Positions 12,240-13,285 of a stretch of DNA of 13,285 nucleotides are shown piece after piece. Below the pieces are notes generated by a model. That model saw nothing but the letters and a program-made list of their open reading frames with translations, did not search any database and was not told where the DNA came from. Position 1 is the stretch's first letter. Every line of letters begins with the position of its first letter. The position numbers and the translations under genes were made by a program. Source of the DNA: JBFJWU01 sp041623475 [NCBI: bacterium]. Lineage in GTDB: Bacteria; J088. The stretch lies in the NCBI GenBank assembly GCA_041623475.1, contig JBFJWU010000058.1, forward strand, positions 1 to 13,285, written 5' to 3'.

Positions 12240-13285
12240 TGTCGGCCCGTCAACAGGATTCAAAAGGTTTTGTTATTGCCCTGGCAGCGGCATTGTTGAT
12301 CAGCAGCCAGGCTGGCCAGGCGACAATGAACCCGGCCTATTGCCACGTTCCACCGCTTGTTGATTCCGGCGGGGCCGTAACGCCCAACGTGATGATCCTG
12401 CTGGACAATTCGGGCTCGATGGACAACGAGGCCTACGCTGGTGCCCTGGATAATGCATTCTCGCCGGCGCGTGAATATTACGGTTATTGGGAACCCAACC
12501 GTTGCTACGAGTATTCGTCAACGAAATTCCAGATTGGTGGATTCACCGGCACGGACTGGTCCTGCAGCGACCCGTCGTATCCGTATTCGGGGAATTTCCT
12601 CAACTGGGCTTACATGACCCGCTGGGAAGTCGCCAAGAAAGTCCTGGTTGGCGGGCGTTGGATCGGTGGCAGTGGCTATGTCTCGGGTGAGGACGAGGAA
12701 CGGATGGGCGACCAGGACTATTGTGTCGATCCGTCGCCGTACACGGATTTACCGTCGGCTGCCGGTGTCCATATCGAACGGGTCGGCGACCGGGTTTACC
12801 TGGAATCGCTCAGCAGTTGCGATCCTGATGACCAGGGTGAAGCCTTTCACGGCGCGGGCAATCACGATCAGGGCAGTGATATCGACGGTGCCCGTATGCG
12901 TATTGAAATGGCATCGGAGCCGTTTGGTGTCGTCCAGGACCTGCTGGGCAACGTTCGCTGGGGGCTTGGTGTATTTGACGATGACGGCGCCTATGACAAC
13001 GGTGGCGAGGTCAAGCATTACTACGGCTTTAACGACAACGGGTCATCGCTGATCAACGAGATCCGCACAATGGATGCGGATTCCTGGACCCCGACAGCCG
13101 AAGCCATGTACGCGATGATGGCGTACCACCAGCAAGAGGCTCCGACAGATGTCGGGTTCGAAAACAGCGACTGGCTGGTCAACATCGGCAGTAACCGCGA
13201 TCCCTGGTGGGAATGGGAAGGGGTACGTGACTTTGTACCGTGTCGCAAGAGTTACATCCTGCTCGTCACCGATGGCAAACCGACC
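12239..13285 (+). CDS. pilY1: PilY1-like type IV pilus tip adhesin (3' partial)
   Basis: The frame opens at ATG 12239, overlapping the pilX stop by one base (TGATG), and stays open to the window edge: 349 residues, the N-terminal part of a protein usually over 1000 residues. Residues 1-28 form a Sec signal peptide with a GFVIALAAALLISS core and a likely cleavage near GQA. A von Willebrand A domain follows: MIDAS motif ILLDNSGSM with Asp56, Ser58 and Ser60, Thr284 or Thr286 in SWTPTAEAM, and Asp345 in LLVTDGKP. TPTAEA is characteristic of PilY1. A long insertion between the first and second MIDAS parts holds several cysteines (89, 109, 162, 194) and a tract of aromatic residues. PilY1 sits at the pilus tip, promotes assembly and surface sensing. 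The C-terminal beta-propeller lies outside the window. Confidence 0.88.
   Translation, partial: MSARQQDSKGFVIALAAALLISSQAGQATMNPAYCHVPPLVDSGGAVTPNVMILLDNSGSMDNEAYAGALDNAFSPAREYYGYWEPNRCYEYSSTKFQIGGFTGTDWSCSDPSYPYSGNFLNWAYMTRWEVAKKVLVGGRWIGGSGYVSGEDEERMGDQDYCVDPSPYTDLPSAAGVHIERVGDRVYLESLSSCDPDDQGEAFHGAGNHDQGSDIDGARMRIEMASEPFGVVQDLLGNVRWGLGVFDDDGAYDNGGEVKHYYGFNDNGSSLINEIRTMDADSWTPTAEAMYAMMAYHQQEAPTDVGFENSDWLVNIGSNRDPWWEWEGVRDFVPCRKSYILLVTDGKPT

Noticed and set aside
1-13285. tRNA, rRNA, CRISPR arrays, insertion sequences and attachment sites.
   Set aside because: I saw no repeated spacer pattern, transposase motif, terminal inverted repeats or cloverleaf-like sequence in the gaps between genes.

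Overview
The window is a gene-dense bacterial chromosome segment of moderately high GC (mid-50s per cent by eye). It carries 17 protein-coding genes, two of them cut by the window edges, and no RNA genes, mobile elements or CRISPR arrays that I can see. The type IV minor-pilin/PilY1 genes, the ECF sigma factor with a small HC2 zinc-finger anti-sigma partner, and the ScoAB, Maf, TatD and EVE set all fit a proteobacterium. I infer a gammaproteobacterium, probably environmental, but cannot name a genus.

Layout. (1) 1-505: the tail of an unknown gene and a small exported protein, closed by a strong intrinsic terminator. (2) 506-2572: a Maf nucleotide pyrophosphatase whose start codon touches that terminator, converging on a minus-strand pair: an uncharacterised 175-residue protein and a DUF2236/MpaB-like haem oxygenase. 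(3) 2573-4091: a divergent promoter region with a TetR-type palindrome over a good sigma-70 -10 box, then the two subunits of a 3-oxoacid CoA-transferase. (4) 4175-6337: a tightly overlapping operon of an epoxide-hydrolase-like alpha/beta hydrolase, a TatD-family hydrolase and an EVE-domain protein. (5) 6358-7944, minus strand: an NAD(P)-binding atypical SDR, an ECF sigma factor and its probable zinc-finger anti-sigma factor. (6) 7989-10048: a cytosolic receiver-PAS-histidine kinase overlapping by 4 nt a NarL/FixJ-type response regulator. (7) 10049-13285: a 205-nt leader region with a near-consensus promoter, an inverted repeat at the predicted start site and a GNRA-capped hairpin, followed by pilW-, pilX- and pilY1-like genes.

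How the parts relate. The CoA-transferase activates acetoacetate with succinyl-CoA, and its promoter looks repressible by an acyl-CoA-responsive or similar TetR regulator encoded elsewhere. The kinase/regulator pair lies directly upstream of the minor-pilin operon and in the same direction, so pilus assembly or adhesion is an attractive but unproven target. The kinase itself has a receiver domain as its input, so it should respond to another phosphodonor. The SDR gene and the kinase gene diverge from a 44-nt region in which their two -10 boxes overlap, so the two promoters probably exclude each other.

No wholly new defence or mobile system is evident. The most interesting signals are regulatory: the overlapping divergent promoters with a near-leaderless SDR transcript, the structured pil leader, and the operator-covered scoA promoter.
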